From Cellulophaga baltica (GTDB taxonomy: Bacteria; Bacteroidota; Bacteroidia; Flavobacteriales; Flavobacteriaceae): DNA of 64,000 nucleotides. How positions within the stretch are numbered: position 1 is the first letter of the stretch; each line of letters begins with the position of its first letter. The notes beneath the pieces were generated by a model, which was not told the DNA's origin, did no database searches, and saw nothing but the letters and a program-made list of their open reading frames with translations. The stretch lies in assembly GCF_900102165.1 (NCBI RefSeq), contig NZ_FNBD01000005.1, positions 62,001 to 126,000 on the forward strand, in the 5' to 3' direction. This document shows, in pieces, positions 1-8,802 of the stretch. The position numbers and the translations under genes are program-made.

Positions 1-1037
1 TCTGGCACTTCTTTTAAAACCACTTTTTTATCCGAAAAATATACGGGTTTTACTTCTATTAAATCTAAAATAGAATCTCTTACCACAAAAATTTGATCAC
101 TTTCTAACAGTAAGCCCCTATTAATTTCTATTGCATTTTCTTCTTTCTTAGCATCTAATTTTGCTTCTAGATACATGCCCTCTTTTAAACGCTTATCATT
201 TACTTCTATAAATGCCTTTATAGTTTGTGAAGCTTGATCTACACTCCCATTTATTCGTGTCACAACACCAGTATATTCTGCTGTACCTTCTAAGTTTACC
301 AAATTTACTTTCTCTCCAATTTTGAGTAGATCGCTGTAAGTCTTACTTATAGACACTTCTAATTCATACACCTCCGTATTTATAAACTCTCCTAATTTTT
401 GTCCCGAACGAATTAAGGTTCCCTCTGTAACCAAGGCTTCTGTAAGCACACCATCAAACGGCGCAGAAATTCTGTACTTACTTAATCGTTGTTCTAAATT
501 CTTTACATTATAAAAGCTAGTTAAAATACCACGACCACTAATAAAATATTTTTCTTTCTCTGAAGACAATTCCGGTAACGCTGGGGTAGTTGCATCCATA
601 TCAAACCCACTTAAATACGCTTGCCATTTATCAAATATTTCTGGATAGTCTAAGCGCAAATCTGGCATAATAGACGTTATCAAATTATATAAGTTACTTT
701 TTGCAGATTGAACACTTGCCGCATACTCTGCCGCATCTATTCTAATTATAGCCTCGCCTTTTCTGTAGGTTTCTCCTGCCTTAAATAATTTATTGTTCCC
801 TCTAAAAACACCTTGAACCTCAGCATACAATTCTACGCGCCTTTTTGCTATGATAGTTCCGTTAGCAGGAACAACAATCGCAACCGTCCCATTTTTTACT
901 TTTTCAGTAAAAACCGACTTAATAACTTTCTCAGGTTTTGGTTTAGAAGTGGTTTTACTATCTACGATAGCATTAGCAATAAAAACAGAAGCAACTATTA
1001 AAAGCACCCCTAAAATTGATATTATAATTTTTCTCAT
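1..1037 (-). CDS. RND efflux periplasmic adaptor (HlyD/membrane fusion protein), partial
   Basis: The reading frame starts at the ATG complementary to 1035-1037 and runs open off the left edge, so about 345 N-terminal residues are present and the C-terminus is missing. The N-terminus begins MRKIIISILGVLLIVASVF, a single membrane anchor or signal segment. It is followed by a biotinyl-lipoyl-like half (VVPANGTIIAKRRVELYAEV), a helical hairpin insert, and the returning half (YRISAPFDGVLTEALV, then LIRSGQKLGEF), the usual order of AcrA/HlyD adaptors. Such proteins link an inner-membrane RND pump to a TolC-like channel in the periplasm. The pump gene would be expected further left. The substrate cannot be read from the sequence. 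The assignment to the adaptor family is firm. Confidence 0.85.
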   Translation of the reverse strand, partial: MRKIIISILGVLLIVASVFIANAIVDSKTTSKPKPEKVIKSVFTEKVKNGTVAIVVPANGTIIAKRRVELYAEVQGVFRGNNKLFKAGETYRKGEAIIRIDAAEYAASVQSAKSNLYNLITSIMPDLRLDYPEIFDKWQAYLSGFDMDATTPALPELSSEKEKYFISGRGILTSFYNVKNLEQRLSKYRISAPFDGVLTEALVTEGTLIRSGQKLGEFINTEVYELEVSISKTYSDLLKIGEKVNLVNLEGTAEYTGVVTRINGSVDQASQTIKAFIEVNDKRLKEGMYLEAKLDAKKEENAIEINRGLLLESDQIFVVRDSILDLIEVKPVYFSDKKVVLKEVP

Positions 1038-1146
1038 GAGTTTATTCTGGTTGGAATTGTATTGGACTACAAAACTATCCATTAGTTTAAGCTAGTTTAG
1101 TTAAACATTTCTTAAAAAATCGCAACCATCACTATATCTTACGACA

Positions 1147-1182
1147 TAAAAAAGGGATGCAAAAATTGCATCCCTTTTTTTT
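1147..1182 (-). terminator. Rho-independent terminator after the first LRR gene
   Basis: The stem GGGATGCAA / TTGCATCCC has an AAA loop and is flanked by A and T runs. It lies 20 bases past the stop of the LRR gene at 1202-2086 and separates it from the efflux adaptor gene. The flanking A run gives a U tract on the minus strand. Confidence 0.85.
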
Positions 1183-1201
1183 AATCGATATTTTTTGACT
1201 T

Positions 1202-2086
1202 TTATTCTAATATTAGCTCTTTTCCTTTAGCGTTTGCTTCAGGAACTACCTCTAATTCAAATAAATCAGCACCTTTCTGTAGCGCTAAACTATCTGTATT
1301 TAATGTAATTAAACGCTCCCTATTAATATTTTTTAGGCTATCAAATGAATTAAAATTGTTGCCTTGAAGCTGTAAATATTTTAAATCTCCTAGCACATCT
1401 ATACCTTCAGGTACAGGTCCATAAAACTTATTATAAGCTAATGTAATTTCATACAATTTTGGTAATTTATCAAAATTAAGCCCAATAACTCCACTCAATT
1501 TGTTACCAAACAAGCCTAAAACCTCTAGGTTACATAAGCCCCCAAAAGATAACGGAATAGTGCCTTCTAAATAATTTCCAGAAAGATTAATGACTTTGAG
1601 GTTCTTAATCCTGCCAAGACTTTCTGGGATTACCCCTGTGAACGCATTGTTATATAGAGATAATATCTCTAATTGCTGTAATTGATTGATCGTAGAGGGA
1701 ATTTGATTTCTGAAATTATTCATTTCAAGACTAATCTCTTTTAATTCCACCAAACCTAAAAGCTCTTTTGGAAAATTACCTTTTAAATTATTTAAAGATA
1801 AATTTAAAATTTCTAGCTTTTTTAAATTCGAAATTTCCTTAGGAAGTATTCCTGTTAAGTTATTTCGTCCTAATTCAATCCCAACTACATGATTTTCTCT
1901 GATTCTTACGCCGTACCATTCCGTGACGGGTTGTGATAAGTCCCATTGAATATTCCACTGAGCACCTTTAGTAGCAGTAAATAATGACAATAATGCGTTC
2001 TTTTCATCATCAGGAATTTGCGCTTTCGAGATGAAACAATACGAACACAAAAAAACAAATAATAACTTTTTGCTTATTGGTTTCAT
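1202..2086 (-). CDS. Secreted leucine-rich repeat protein (LRR paralogue 1)
   Basis: This is the most divergent of three tandem paralogues. The start at 2086 (MKPISKKLLFVFLCSYCF...SKAQ) gives a normal signal peptide. An in-frame ATG at 2137 would add 17 residues in front of it and seems less likely. After an N-terminal cap (EKNALLSLFTATKGAQWN ... WYGVRI) come about eight LRRs of roughly 24 residues with the pattern LxxLxLxxNxLxGxIPxxLxxL, resembling plant-type LRRs. There is no lipobox, no C-terminal membrane anchor and no recognisable type IX sorting domain. The C-terminus lacks the VFDFD and KFED motifs seen in the two neighbours. It is probably periplasmic or exported and may bind protein or glycan, but the function is unknown. 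Terminators on both sides suggest it is transcribed separately. Confidence 0.75.
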   Translation of the reverse strand: MKPISKKLLFVFLCSYCFISKAQIPDDEKNALLSLFTATKGAQWNIQWDLSQPVTEWYGVRIRENHVVGIELGRNNLTGILPKEISNLKKLEILNLSLNNLKGNFPKELLGLVELKEISLEMNNFRNQIPSTINQLQQLEILSLYNNAFTGVIPESLGRIKNLKVINLSGNYLEGTIPLSFGGLCNLEVLGLFGNKLSGVIGLNFDKLPKLYEITLAYNKFYGPVPEGIDVLGDLKYLQLQGNNFNSFDSLKNINRERLITLNTDSLALQKGADLFELEVVPEANAKGKELILE

Positions 2087-2203
2087 GATTTGGTCAATAC
2101 ATTTAAACAAAAGGATATGTTGTGAAACACCTTTCATTTATGGTTTATAAATAGGTTACGTAAACTCTATAACGTAAAATCTATCTATTTATGATAAATG
2201 TAT

Positions 2204-2236
2204 AAAAAAAGAGGTACTCTACAGTACCTCTTTTTC
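2204..2236 (-). terminator. Rho-independent terminator after LRR paralogue 2
   Basis: A perfect 9-bp stem (AGAGGTACT, loop CTAC, AGTACCTCT) is flanked by A and T runs, about 20 bases beyond the stop of the LRR gene at 2257-3144 and before the start of paralogue 1. Confidence 0.85.
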
Positions 2237-2256
2237 TTTAATTTAGTTTATAATCC

Positions 2257-3144
2257 CTAATTATCGGTGTCGTCCTCAAACTTGGTATCGGCCATTCTTG
2301 TTGTATATTTCTTTATGTCTTTAAATTTAGGAGAAGTTTCAATTTTCTCTTCGTCAAAATCAAATACCAATAAACTATTTATTTTTAAACTACTAATATC
2401 TTCAAAAGAATCAAAGCCATTATTTTGAATTTGAAAAATTTCTAAACTCGCCAATTGCCCTACTTCTTTAGGTATAGCCCCGTTTAATTTATTATTTGCC
2501 AACACTAACTCTTTTAACTTCCCTAAGTTCCCTAGCTCTGAAGGCATTACGCCTTGTAAGCCATTTTCAAACAAACCTAAAGATTCTAAGTGCTCTAAAT
2601 TTCCTATAGAAGATGGTATAGCTCCTTTAAAATTATTACTTGATAGATTTAAAGTCCTAAGTGTTTTTAATTCTCCAATGCTGTTTGGTATTTCTCCTGA
2701 TAAAAAATTATTAAAAGCAGTTAATTCTTGTAAGGAAACCATTTTACCTAAATTTTCTGGCAAAGAACCTTTTAATCTATTCATTTCTAATTTTAGAATG
2801 ATTAAATTTTCTAAGGCGCTAATTTCCGAAGGTAATACCCCTGTTAATTGGTTAAACGCTAAATTTAATTCTGTTAAGTTTTTTAAAGCGCCAATACTTG
2901 CGGGCAATACACCGCTAAGGTTATTATGAAACAGATTTACTTTTATTACCTGATCATTTTTTACGGTTACACCGTGCCAATTACTCACAGGACTGTTTAA
3001 ATCCCAGGTCGTATTCCAACCTTGACCATCTGTTTGCGTGTATAGGTCGATCAAAGCATCTTTTTCTGCTTTAGAAATTTCCGCATACGAATTATAACTT
3101 CCGAATACTGCAATTACCAAAAATGTCTTTATCATGTTTTTCAT
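2257..3144 (-). CDS. Secreted leucine-rich repeat protein (LRR paralogue 2)
   Basis: The protein has 295 residues. A signal peptide (MKNMIKTFLVIAVFGSYNSYA) is followed by a cap with paired tryptophans (EKDALIDLYTQTDGQGWN ... NWHGVTV). Eight 24-residue repeats follow (for example LTELNLAFNQLTGVLPSEI and LRTLNLSSNNFKGAIPSSI), which have the plant receptor-like LxGxIPxxIGxL signature. The C-terminus has VFDFD and an acidic end with TKFEDD, shared with paralogue 3, whose stop codon precedes this start by 20 bases. The two are therefore probably co-transcribed, with paralogue 3 first. No lipobox or sorting domain is visible. The LRR fold is certain; the role (adhesion, ligand binding or structural) is unknown. 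Confidence 0.8.
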   Translation of the reverse strand: MKNMIKTFLVIAVFGSYNSYAEISKAEKDALIDLYTQTDGQGWNTTWDLNSPVSNWHGVTVKNDQVIKVNLFHNNLSGVLPASIGALKNLTELNLAFNQLTGVLPSEISALENLIILKLEMNRLKGSLPENLGKMVSLQELTAFNNFLSGEIPNSIGELKTLRTLNLSSNNFKGAIPSSIGNLEHLESLGLFENGLQGVMPSELGNLGKLKELVLANNKLNGAIPKEVGQLASLEIFQIQNNGFDSFEDISSLKINSLLVFDFDEEKIETSPKFKDIKKYTTRMADTKFEDDTDN

Positions 3145-3164
3145 AGCTATGATACTTAACTTAA

Positions 3165-4064
3165 TTAATTTTTTTCCTCTTCATCTTCAAACTTCGCCTT
3201 TGCTGTACGCGTATTAGAATCTAAATAAAGATCTTTTAAATTTCTTTTACTGTAGGATACATTGGTCTTGCCATCAAAGTCAAACACAACCAAACTAGAA
3301 GCCGTAGAAGAAAAATCTGCCAAGAAATTTACTTCAAAGTTATTTTTCTGAATCTGCAAAACTTCTAAATTTTGCATCTTTAAGATCTCTGACGGAAATT
3401 TATTTGAGAATGAATTATTTGCGATGGCTAAAATTTTTAGCTCTTGCAATGCACTTAAGTTTTTAGGAAGGTCACCCATTAAATTATTTTCAGAAAGCTC
3501 TAAGCGCTCTAAATTGGATAAACTACTAATAGATTCAGGAAGCTTCCCTTCAATCCTATTATCTGAAAGTGAGATTACTTTTAACTGAGACAATGAACCA
3601 ATAACTTCTGGCAATGCACCAGACATATTATTATGATACAAATCTAAATGCTCTAATTTTTTTAATGCTCCAATTTCATTTGGAATTGCACCTTGAAATT
3701 TATTTTTACCCAACCTTAAAACCTCTAAGTTTGTTAACTGAAACAAGCCAACTGGCAATTGCCCTTCAATAGTATTAAAAGCTAAGTTCAAAATTTTCAA
3801 ATACTGCAAATCTCCAATACTTGAAGGAAGTACCCCCGTCAAGTTATTATTGAATAGCGTAATAGCAACAACATGATTATCTTCTATAACTACACCGTCC
3901 CATTTAGAAACTTTCGTAGCTAAGTTCCAAGAAGTCTTCCAACCATCGCCATTCGTACTTTTATATAAATCTACAAGTGCCTTTTTCTCTGCTTTTGGAA
4001 TAGCAAATGCAGCCGTTGTAAACAACAAAATTACCAATAGTGATTTCCAAATTTTAATAGTCAT
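3165..4064 (-). CDS. Secreted leucine-rich repeat protein (LRR paralogue 3)
   Basis: The protein has 299 residues and the same architecture as its neighbours. A signal peptide (MTIKIWKSLLVILLFTTAAFA) precedes a cap EKKALVDLYKSTNGDGWK ... KWDGVVI. About eight 24-residue LRRs follow (LKILNLAFNTIEGQLPVGL, LEHLDLYHNNMSGALPEVI and others). A tail with VFDFD and AKFEDEEE ends the protein. It is the promoter-proximal gene of the pair with paralogue 2. A TAAATTTG box on the minus strand (4122-4115) lies about 50 bases upstream. The common repeat number across all three genes points to whole-gene tandem duplication. The function is unknown. Confidence 0.8.
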   Translation of the reverse strand: MTIKIWKSLLVILLFTTAAFAIPKAEKKALVDLYKSTNGDGWKTSWNLATKVSKWDGVVIEDNHVVAITLFNNNLTGVLPSSIGDLQYLKILNLAFNTIEGQLPVGLFQLTNLEVLRLGKNKFQGAIPNEIGALKKLEHLDLYHNNMSGALPEVIGSLSQLKVISLSDNRIEGKLPESISSLSNLERLELSENNLMGDLPKNLSALQELKILAIANNSFSNKFPSEILKMQNLEVLQIQKNNFEVNFLADFSSTASSLVVFDFDGKTNVSYSKRNLKDLYLDSNTRTAKAKFEDEEEKN

Positions 4065-4114
4065 ACGCTAAATTTTAAAAACATCCCTTTTTGATTGCTA
4101 TAGGAATACTCCTA

Positions 4115-4122
4115 CAAATTTA
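4115..4122 (-). promoter_or_regulatory. Possible -7 promoter box for the LRR gene pair
   Basis: On the minus strand this reads TAAATTTG, matching the Bacteroidota TAnnTTTG consensus. It is 51 bases upstream of the LRR paralogue 3 start. I do not see a clear TTG at -33, so support is partial. Confidence 0.4.
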
Positions 4123-4234
4123 GAATATTATATCGTACGAAACATAAGATTTCGATGAACTACATGTAAATCATCCATTTACGTTGTGAAACAACGATAA
4201 TCTGTAGTAAATAGAAGATGATTGGTAAAATTGC

Positions 4235-6151
4235 TTATGAAAATTCTTCTAATTTTATAGTAATTTCCTCCCATTGCTCCATCAATTGCTTCAATGTTTT
4301 TTTCTTTTTCTCGTAAGATTCAAAAAAGTTAGGCTTCGCAATGGTTGCTTCGTAATTATTTAATAGGTCTTTATCTATCTGCTTTATTTCTTTTTCTAAT
4401 TGTGAAATAGTACTTTCAACAGAGCTTAATTTATTATTAAGAGATTTTAGCTTTTTTTGATCTTCATAGCTTATTTCTGTAGCAACGACCTTTTTCACTT
4501 TCTGTTTCACCTGGACCTGCTTTTTCTCTATTTCCCTAAAGTCTTCTACTTTACGTTGCTCTAAATAGAAATCTATGTCTCCAAGATATTCCTTTATTGC
4601 TCCGTCTTTAAATTCATACACATTACTAGTTAAGCCTTGTAAAAAATCTCTATCGTGAGAAACCAAGATTAAAGTACCTTCAAAACTCTGAAGGGCTTGC
4701 TTCAAAACATTTTTAGATTTTATATCTAAGTGGTTAGTAGGCTCATCCATTACCAAGACATTAAAAGGCTGTAAAAGCATTTTAGCCAGGGCTAAACGGT
4801 TCCGTTCTCCTCCTGATAGTACTTTCACATATTTATCTACCTCATCGCCTCTAAAGAGAAAAGAACCAAGTATATCTCGAACCTTACTTCTATTAGTCTC
4901 GTTAGCCGCATCAATCATCGTATTTAGTATCGTTTTATTCCCATCTAAATATTCTGCTTGGTTTTGAGCAAAGTATCCTATTTGAACATTGTGCCCTAGC
5001 TTTAAACGTCCTTGATACTCTAATTCTCCAACAATGATTTTAGCCAAGGTAGATTTCCCTTGACCGTTCTGCCCAACGAAAGCAGTCTTAATATCGCGTT
5101 CTATCAATAAATCTATATTGTTAAGAACCTCTTTTTCCCCATAATGCTTAGACAGATCTTCAATTTCTACCACCACTCTACCTGGAGTTACGGATATCGG
5201 AAATTTAAGATTCATAACGCTATTGTCATCCTCATCGACTTCTATGCGGTCTAGCTTATCTAATTTTTTAATTAAAGACTGTGCCATCGTTGCCTTTGAA
5301 GCTTTTGCTCTAAACTTTTCTATTAACTTCTCTGTTTGCTGTATTTGTTTTTCCTGATTTCTTTGCGCACTTAATTGCTGCTCTTGAATCTCCTTACGAA
5401 GCACTAAAAACTCAGAATAAGGTTTATTATAATCATAAATTCTCCCTAATGAAATTTCAATAGTTCTATTGGTAACATTATCTAAGAACATTTTATCATG
5501 CGATACAATAGCCACAGCGCTAGAGCTACCTCTCAAAAATTGCTCTAGCCAAATAATAGATTCTATATCTAAGTGGTTGGTAGGCTCATCTAAAAGCAAT
5601 ACATCATTATTCTGCAACAATAATTTTGCCAACTCAATACGCATACGCCATCCACCAGAAAACGTGTCTGTATGCTTATCAAAATCTTCTCTTTTAAAGC
5701 CTAAACCTTGTAAAATCTTTTCTGTTTCCCCTTGGTAATTATACCCCCCTAAAATTTCATAGTGGTGTGTAATATCACTTAAGTCTTCTATAAGTTTTGA
5801 ATATCCATCACTTTCATAATCTGTACGTTCTGCAAGTTGCTCATTAGTGTAGGCTAGTTTTTGTTCTAAAGCGATAATTTCTTCAAATGCTTGATAAGCC
5901 TCTTCTAAAACTGTTCTTCCTTGCTCAAAATCTAAATCTTGCTTTAAAAAACCAATACGCACTTCTTTATCGGAAGCGATAATACCCGTATCTGGTTGCA
6001 TTTCTTTAGACAACAATTTTAATAAGGTAGATTTTCCTGCCCCGTTTTTACCAATTAGGCCAACTCTATCGCCAGTATTTAAGCGAAATGAAATTTCTTC
6101 AAATAGATATTCGCCAGCGAATGAAACAGAAAGATTATGAATATTAAGCAT
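4235..6151 (-). CDS. ABC-F family ATPase (Uup/YdiF-like)
   Basis: This 638-residue protein has two ATP-binding cassettes and no membrane segments, so it is a soluble ribosome-associated ABC-F protein, not a transporter. The first cassette has Walker A GKNGAGKST (residues 34-42), signature FSGGW and Walker B LLLDEPTNHLD. A charged linker rich in Gln, Lys and Glu follows. The second cassette has GQNGQGKST, LSGGE and LVMDEPTNHLD. The last 90 or so residues form a Lys/Glu-rich coiled coil, as in Uup. Members act on stalled or specially structured ribosomes, and some give antibiotic protection. Nothing here indicates a resistance subtype. The start lies close to the divergent DUF983 gene, so the two probably share an intergenic control region. 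Confidence 0.88.
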   Translation of the reverse strand: MLNIHNLSVSFAGEYLFEEISFRLNTGDRVGLIGKNGAGKSTLLKLLSKEMQPDTGIIASDKEVRIGFLKQDLDFEQGRTVLEEAYQAFEEIIALEQKLAYTNEQLAERTDYESDGYSKLIEDLSDITHHYEILGGYNYQGETEKILQGLGFKREDFDKHTDTFSGGWRMRIELAKLLLQNNDVLLLDEPTNHLDIESIIWLEQFLRGSSSAVAIVSHDKMFLDNVTNRTIEISLGRIYDYNKPYSEFLVLRKEIQEQQLSAQRNQEKQIQQTEKLIEKFRAKASKATMAQSLIKKLDKLDRIEVDEDDNSVMNLKFPISVTPGRVVVEIEDLSKHYGEKEVLNNIDLLIERDIKTAFVGQNGQGKSTLAKIIVGELEYQGRLKLGHNVQIGYFAQNQAEYLDGNKTILNTMIDAANETNRSKVRDILGSFLFRGDEVDKYVKVLSGGERNRLALAKMLLQPFNVLVMDEPTNHLDIKSKNVLKQALQSFEGTLILVSHDRDFLQGLTSNVYEFKDGAIKEYLGDIDFYLEQRKVEDFREIEKKQVQVKQKVKKVVATEISYEDQKKLKSLNNKLSSVESTISQLEKEIKQIDKDLLNNYEATIAKPNFFESYEKKKKTLKQLMEQWEEITIKLEEFS

Positions 6152-6218
6152 GTAGTATTTTTATTTTCTTTATTAGTTTTTTGTGACTTTAGTTACATAA
6201 GAAGACCTCCTAAAATCT

Positions 6219-6226
6219 TATTTTTG
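6219..6226 (+). promoter_or_regulatory. Possible -7 promoter box for the DUF983 gene
   Basis: TATTTTTG fits TAnnTTTG and sits 15 bases before the chosen ATG at 6242, implying a very short leader. No convincing -33 element was found. Confidence 0.4.
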
Positions 6227-6241
6227 CTAAAACTTTTGCAA

Positions 6242-6646
6242 ATGTTAAAAAAAGGAAACAAACTCTACAGTATTTTAACAGGAACTTGTCCTAAATGTCA
6301 AAATGAGAGCATGTATGTGGACAAAAACCCTTTTCATTTGACCAAAATTTTTAAAATGCATGAGCGTTGCGCTCATTGTGGCACTAAATACAAAATAGAA
6401 CCTTCTTTTTTTTATGGTGCAATGTATGTTAGTTATGGTGTTGGAATTGCTTTTGCTGTAGCCGCTTTTGTTATCACATTTTTATTTATGGGTACTGGAT
6501 TAAAAACTAGTTTTTTTGCTATTATGGGTACCTTAGTTGTTTTCATGCCACTTATCATGCGTTTATCTCGTAATATATGGATCAATATGTTTATTAGCTA
6601 TGATCCTAGTGCGATTGTAAATCATGACAAAAAAACCACCTCTTAA
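6242..6646 (+). CDS. DUF983 family membrane protein with zinc-ribbon-like cysteines
   Basis: The chosen start (MLKKGNKLYSILTGTCPKC) gives about 134 residues. A longer frame from 6137 would overlap the divergent ABC-F gene and the promoter box, so it is rejected. Two CxxC pairs (CPKC and CAHC, about 25 residues apart) suggest a small metal-binding ribbon on the cytoplasmic side. Two hydrophobic helices follow (SYGVGIAFAVAAFVITFLF and FFAIMGTLVVFMPLIM). This matches the DUF983 family, which is widespread in Bacteroidota and alphaproteobacteria and has no established function. It converges with the FAD oxidoreductase, leaving only 5 bases between stop codons. Confidence 0.8.
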   Translation: MLKKGNKLYSILTGTCPKCQNESMYVDKNPFHLTKIFKMHERCAHCGTKYKIEPSFFYGAMYVSYGVGIAFAVAAFVITFLFMGTGLKTSFFAIMGTLVVFMPLIMRLSRNIWINMFISYDPSAIVNHDKKTTS

Positions 6647-6651
6647 TTTCT

Positions 6652-7710
6652 TTATTTTTTCTGGTAGTATTTTTTAGTAAAACGCGCACTATTCATCTCG
6701 GGATGAATTGCAGTAGCATGCTCAATAAATTGGTATAAAGATGCGGATGCTGTTGGCGCAATCATAACTCCTCTAGAGCCAAAACCATTTAAAATAAATA
6801 ACTTATCCTCCTCTGGGTGCTGCCCTACTAAAGGTCTACGATCTGCTACCGTTGGGCGTATACCCGCCACATGATCTACGACCTCGTAATTGCACGTCAA
6901 GAACGTTTCTAGCTTTTCTAGAAGTTCTTGTTTAGATTCTGCCGTAGGTAAGTTTGTTTTATCTTTCCATTTATACGTGGCCCCTACTCGGTATAAATCA
7001 TCTCCTAACGGAATGATAAACACAGATGATTTTATAACATTCTCTTCCTTTAGATCTGGAGCCTTTATCGTTAGTAATTCTCCCTTAGTACCATTTAAAG
7101 GTAAATAGTTAAAAAATGGATTCTCATGCAGACCAAATCCTGTTGCAAAAATGATTCTTTTTGCCGCTATGCCTTGATATGCTATATGATCTGCTTTTAT
7201 TTCCAGTGCCTCATAATCAAAAGTCTCTTGTTGCAAGAGCATATTAGTCAAAAGGTATTTCTCATAACTAGCCAAAAGTACTTTGGTTGCGATCCTTCCG
7301 GTATAGTTTACTTCTCCATAGCCAAATGGAGCATCAATACATGTATTTTCGTTTTTTTTGATATTCGTCGCTAAAAAATACCCTAATTGAGGTTTATCTG
7401 AAGCTTCAAACCACATATTTTGCTCTTCGATAGAGGCGAATCTGCGCAGTACTGGAACTTTAAAATCTAACTGCGTATGTAACTTTTTAGCTAATTTCTC
7501 ATAAAAAGGTAGTGCTGTTTCTAATTGCACTTTTGCATTCCATGCCAAGGTGAAACGTTTCAAAATTACTGGATTATATAAACCCCCTGCAACTACCGAC
7601 GATGTTTGCGATTTATCTGCAATTACACGATATGTTTTATGATTTTCTTCCAGTTGTTCACAAAAAGAAATCCCTGCCAACCCAAGGCCTACAATTAAAT
7701 AATCTATCAT
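6652..7710 (-). CDS. FAD-dependent oxidoreductase, DAO family
   Basis: The start at 7710 gives MIDYLIVGLGLAGISFCEQL, a dinucleotide-binding GxGxxG motif right at the N-terminus. An upstream ATG at 7734 would lie against the gld operon terminator and is unlikely. The body has VAGGLYNP, typical of D-amino-acid-oxidase-like FAD enzymes. A C-terminal second FAD contact follows (GIRPTVADRRPLVG, then LNGFGSRGVMIAPTAS), as in the MnmC oxidase half and related glycine-oxidase-type proteins. It is about 352 residues, soluble and cytoplasmic. The substrate is not apparent. A role in tRNA modification like MnmC-C is possible but not shown. Confidence 0.75.
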   Translation of the reverse strand: MIDYLIVGLGLAGISFCEQLEENHKTYRVIADKSQTSSVVAGGLYNPVILKRFTLAWNAKVQLETALPFYEKLAKKLHTQLDFKVPVLRRFASIEEQNMWFEASDKPQLGYFLATNIKKNENTCIDAPFGYGEVNYTGRIATKVLLASYEKYLLTNMLLQQETFDYEALEIKADHIAYQGIAAKRIIFATGFGLHENPFFNYLPLNGTKGELLTIKAPDLKEENVIKSSVFIIPLGDDLYRVGATYKWKDKTNLPTAESKQELLEKLETFLTCNYEVVDHVAGIRPTVADRRPLVGQHPEEDKLFILNGFGSRGVMIAPTASASLYQFIEHATAIHPEMNSARFTKKYYQKK

Positions 7711-7734
7711 ACTGCAAAGGTAGCTAATTGGCAT

Positions 7735-7769
7735 AAAAAAAAGTCTTAACCATTGGCTAAGACTTTTTT
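7735..7769 (-). terminator. Rho-independent terminator of the gldKLMN operon
   Basis: Read on the minus strand the stem is GTCTTAGCC, loop AAT, GGTTAAGAC (one G-U pair) followed by eight T. It lies about 28 bases past the gldN stop and just before the start of the FAD oxidoreductase gene. The G-U pair orients it to the minus strand. Confidence 0.88.
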
Positions 7770-7796
7770 GTTTTATGTTGAATTGGAATTTTTAAA

Positions 7797-8699
7797 TTAA
7801 TAACTCCACATATCTTGTTCCTTATCTCTAATTGTTTCTTTAATACGATTAGATTCTAGCAATTGGAATAAAGAGTTATCTGAAATGTAATCTTTAATAG
7901 CACGATCACCATAAACATTATCTTCTTTATAAATTGTTGCATTAAACCTTCTTGCATTTAACAACATATCAAAAGATATAGGTTGTGCAGAGTTTCTTTG
8001 ATTAAATACTTTAGCTTCATGAAGAATTTGTCTTGCACTTGGGTACCATACCCAGAATAAGGCAACTTTGTTCTCTTCCTGATCCATAGATTCATCATCA
8101 ATAAAGTTAACATCTGGCGCTCTTGGAGCAATACCTAAAAGTCTGTATTTTAATTCGCCTTGACGCTTATCAAAATACCAAATACCTTTAACTAAATACT
8201 CTTCTAAATCTGCTGCTGCTAAATCTCTTCTGTTAATGTATTCTGGAGATACTTGCTCACCTGCATTGTATTGTTCGTAACCATAATCGGTCGTATCAAC
8301 TTTTTGCATTGTAGCTTGTAAGTCTGCGAATTCTCTTTTTTCAGTAAAATAAGAATCGGCATAGATATCTTTAATTTTACCGTTTTTAATGTTTTTGATT
8401 AAAACATCATATAAAGATCTTCTATCAGAACCTATATCTACAGTATCAATTGGGTAGTATAGCGGAAAGTTAACTCTTTCATCTAAATCGATAACTTCCC
8501 ATACTGTTTTTGACCATAGAATATCTCTATCATCAACATAACCGTAATCTAAAGGAGCGTCATTATCTTTCTCTATTTGAGATTCAGTTTTCTTACCTAT
8601 CTCCTCTGGTCTTTTGGCATTTAATATGTTTGCCTGAGCCATTGTAGATATTGGCAATAAAGCTACCGCACCAATTAATAAAACATTTTTCCAATTCAT
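7797..8699 (-). CDS. gldN: Gliding motility / type IX secretion protein GldN
   Basis: The 300-residue protein has a signal peptide (MNWKNVLLIGAVALLPISTMAQ) and GldN-family sequence such as ILWSKTVWEVIDLDERVNFPLYYP and VALFWVWYPSARQILHEAKVFN. GldN (PorN in Porphyromonas) forms a periplasmic ring with the lipoprotein GldK near the outer membrane. The ring couples the GldLM motor to secretion and gliding. It is the last gene of gldK-gldL-gldM-gldN, separated from gldM by about 100 bases and followed by a strong terminator. Order and identity of all four neighbours support the name. Confidence 0.95.
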   Translation of the reverse strand: MNWKNVLLIGAVALLPISTMAQANILNAKRPEEIGKKTESQIEKDNDAPLDYGYVDDRDILWSKTVWEVIDLDERVNFPLYYPIDTVDIGSDRRSLYDVLIKNIKNGKIKDIYADSYFTEKREFADLQATMQKVDTTDYGYEQYNAGEQVSPEYINRRDLAAADLEEYLVKGIWYFDKRQGELKYRLLGIAPRAPDVNFIDDESMDQEENKVALFWVWYPSARQILHEAKVFNQRNSAQPISFDMLLNARRFNATIYKEDNVYGDRAIKDYISDNSLFQLLESNRIKETIRDKEQDMWSY

Positions 8700-8802
8700 T
8701 TTTAAAAATTTATTTGTTTTTACACCTTTACTGAAATTCGTTATAAGTCGTTTAGAATTTACGTTCTTATTAACTTATAACGCTTTTCAATAAATTTTAT
8801 TA

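Noticed and set aside
4182-4196. Small hairpin (CGTTGT, GAA, ACAACG) between the ABC-F and LRR genes
   Set aside because: The stem is only 6 bp and there is no U tract on either strand, so I do not call it a terminator.
6137-6241. Longer start for the DUF983 gene
   Set aside because: It overlaps the divergent ABC-F start and the promoter box, and the added residues do not match the family's N-terminus.
7711-7734. Upstream start codon of the FAD oxidoreductase
   Set aside because: It abuts the gld terminator and pushes the Gly-rich FAD motif away from the N-terminus.
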